DNA from: Candidatus Nanoanaerosalina archaeon
GTDB lineage: Archaea > Nanohalarchaeota > Nanosalinia > Nanosalinales > Nanoanaerosalinaceae
Reading direction: 5' to 3'
Assembly: GCA_022729285.1 (NCBI GenBank)
Contig: JALDAI010000050.1
Span: 1 to 5,632 of the forward strand
DNA: 5,632 bases
Of the stretch, positions 4,781 to 5,632 are shown piece by piece (the first letter of the stretch is position 1; the number at the start of each line of letters is the position of its first letter). The position numbers and the translations under genes are program-made. The notes beneath the pieces are model-generated. The model did not search any database. It was not told the origin of the DNA and worked only from the letters and a program-made list of their open reading frames with translations.

Positions 4781-5632
4781 TAAAGATGTTCTGAACCGAT
4801 AATTTCACCGGCTAAGTTTTGTTTAAACAGTTTCTTTGCGTCTTCCAAGGAGTCTGTATTTCCTAAAACCCACATCATTTTTACATAAGCTGTCTCAGGC
4901 AACATATTTTCCGATGAAACAACTCCTGCATTCTTAATTTTAAGCCCTGAGTCGTAAACATCCATGTTAACTCTTCCACCTATACACTGAGTTGCCATAC
5001 CTACCAAAGTATCTTCACAGATGCTTTCTAACGAGTTAAGAATTTCTTCGTGGTGCTCTGTATGCTCATCAAAGCTGTTTACAGGTAAATGACCTAAACC
5101 GGTACCTTCTATTAAAACTCCTTCAGACTCTTTAAACCTTTCTATATCTTCTTTAGACATTCCTGGAACAACTTTTAGATACCCCACATTAGTTTCAAGT
5201 TCTTTTTTCAGTTTTAGTTCTTTTTTAGTTGTTTTAAATTCTCCATTCACTTCTAAGGACTCTTTTTCTAAATCAACAACTGCAAAAGGACTTCCTCCTA
5301 CTGTCTTAAAAGCGTCTCTCCTTGAGGAGTGCATCTTTCTAACTCTGACTCCTCTGTGGATAGCTACTTTATCATCATTAGAGGTTTCATGCATACATAC
5401 GAAAACCCCCGGAACATCTTCACAAACAAACTTTACAGCTGCTTCAAGGTTTTGAGCAGAGTCAGAGCTCGGTCTATCACTTGATCTCTGGGAACCTACT
5501 AACACTACCGGCTTATCCAGGTTTTCAAGCATGAAAGAAAGAGCTGACGCAGTGTGCTGCATAGTATCAGTGCCGTGGCTGATAATTACTCCGTCAAAAT
5601 CATTTATTTTACTATAAACTTTTTCAGCAATC
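4780..5632 (-). CDS. gatD: Glutamyl-tRNA(Gln) amidotransferase subunit D (5' end outside window)
   Basis: Subunit D of archaeal GatDE, an L-asparaginase-like glutaminase that hydrolyses glutamine and passes the ammonia to GatE. The reading frame continues to the right edge: 283 residues remain of about 420-440. The N-terminal GatD-specific beta-barrel domain and the first catalytic Thr loop are therefore missing from view. Present are SHGTDTMQHTA (fragment residues 18-28), with the catalytic Thr-Asp pair T21-D22; GSQRSSDRPSSD (46-57), also typical of the family; VRVRKMHSSRRDAF (95-108), with the catalytic lysine K99; and the C-terminal asparaginase subdomain, with VLIEGTGLGHLP (172-183) and TQCIGGRVNMDVY (214-226). 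An ATG at 5562 is internal, because it is the Met of HGTDTM, and is not the start. The gene is first in this visible operon and its promoter lies outside. The GatD-type motifs and the linked gatE rule out a free asparaginase. Confidence 0.96.
   Translation of the reverse strand, partial: IAEKVYSKINDFDGVIISHGTDTMQHTASALSFMLENLDKPVVLVGSQRSSDRPSSDSAQNLEAAVKFVCEDVPGVFVCMHETSNDDKVAIHRGVRVRKMHSSRRDAFKTVGGSPFAVVDLEKESLEVNGEFKTTKKELKLKKELETNVGYLKVVPGMSKEDIERFKESEGVLIEGTGLGHLPVNSFDEHTEHHEEILNSLESICEDTLVGMATQCIGGRVNMDVYDSGLKIKNAGVVSSENMLPETAYVKMMWVLGNTDSLEDAKKLFKQNLAGEIIGSEHL

Noticed and set aside
4780..5562. Starting gatD at the ATG at 5562
   Set aside because: That Met is inside the conserved HGTDTM active-site motif, and the frame continues upstream to the window edge with IAEKVYSKINDFDGVIIS.
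1..5632. Search for CRISPR arrays, insertion sequences, tRNA genes, attachment sites or a defence or toxin system
   Set aside because: No spaced repeats, transposase motifs, tRNA-like cloverleaf or accessory genes were seen. All five genes are core archaeal functions or a conserved archaeal family.

Overview
This window is ordinary information-processing chromosome from an archaeon. The evidence is a single-polypeptide archaeal MCM replicative helicase, a two-repeat TATA-binding protein, and the GatD/GatE amidotransferase that archaea use to make Gln-tRNA(Gln). The sequence is AT-leaning (roughly 40% G+C by eye) and tightly packed, and the proteins are rich in Glu and Lys. I cannot fix the lineage. 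A small-genome archaeon such as a DPANN member is possible, but that is only an impression.

All five genes lie on the minus strand, so transcription runs from high to low coordinates. In that order they are: (1) gatD, entering truncated at the right edge and missing its N-terminus; (2) a UPF0200-family P-loop kinase-like protein 8 bp after gatD; (3) gatE, overlapping the UPF0200 stop codon by 4 bp (ATGA); (4) tbp, after a 125 bp gap carrying a pyrimidine-rich terminator, two possible TATA boxes and a near-perfect 20 bp palindrome; (5) mcm, after a 110 bp gap with T-run terminators. The mcm gene leaves the left edge still open and starts with TTG. No stretch longer than 300 bases lacks a gene. 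I see no RNA gene, mobile element, CRISPR array or attachment site.

Functionally, gatD, the UPF0200 gene and gatE look like one translationally coupled operon. GatD releases ammonia from glutamine, and GatE activates Glu-tRNA(Gln) and amidates it. The uncharacterised UPF0200 protein sits between the two subunits, and this is the most interesting contextual signal here. tbp and mcm look like separate single-gene units for transcription initiation and DNA replication. I found no convincing new multi-gene system. The points worth a second look are the UPF0200 placement and its altered P-loop, the palindrome upstream of tbp, and the non-ATG starts of two genes.
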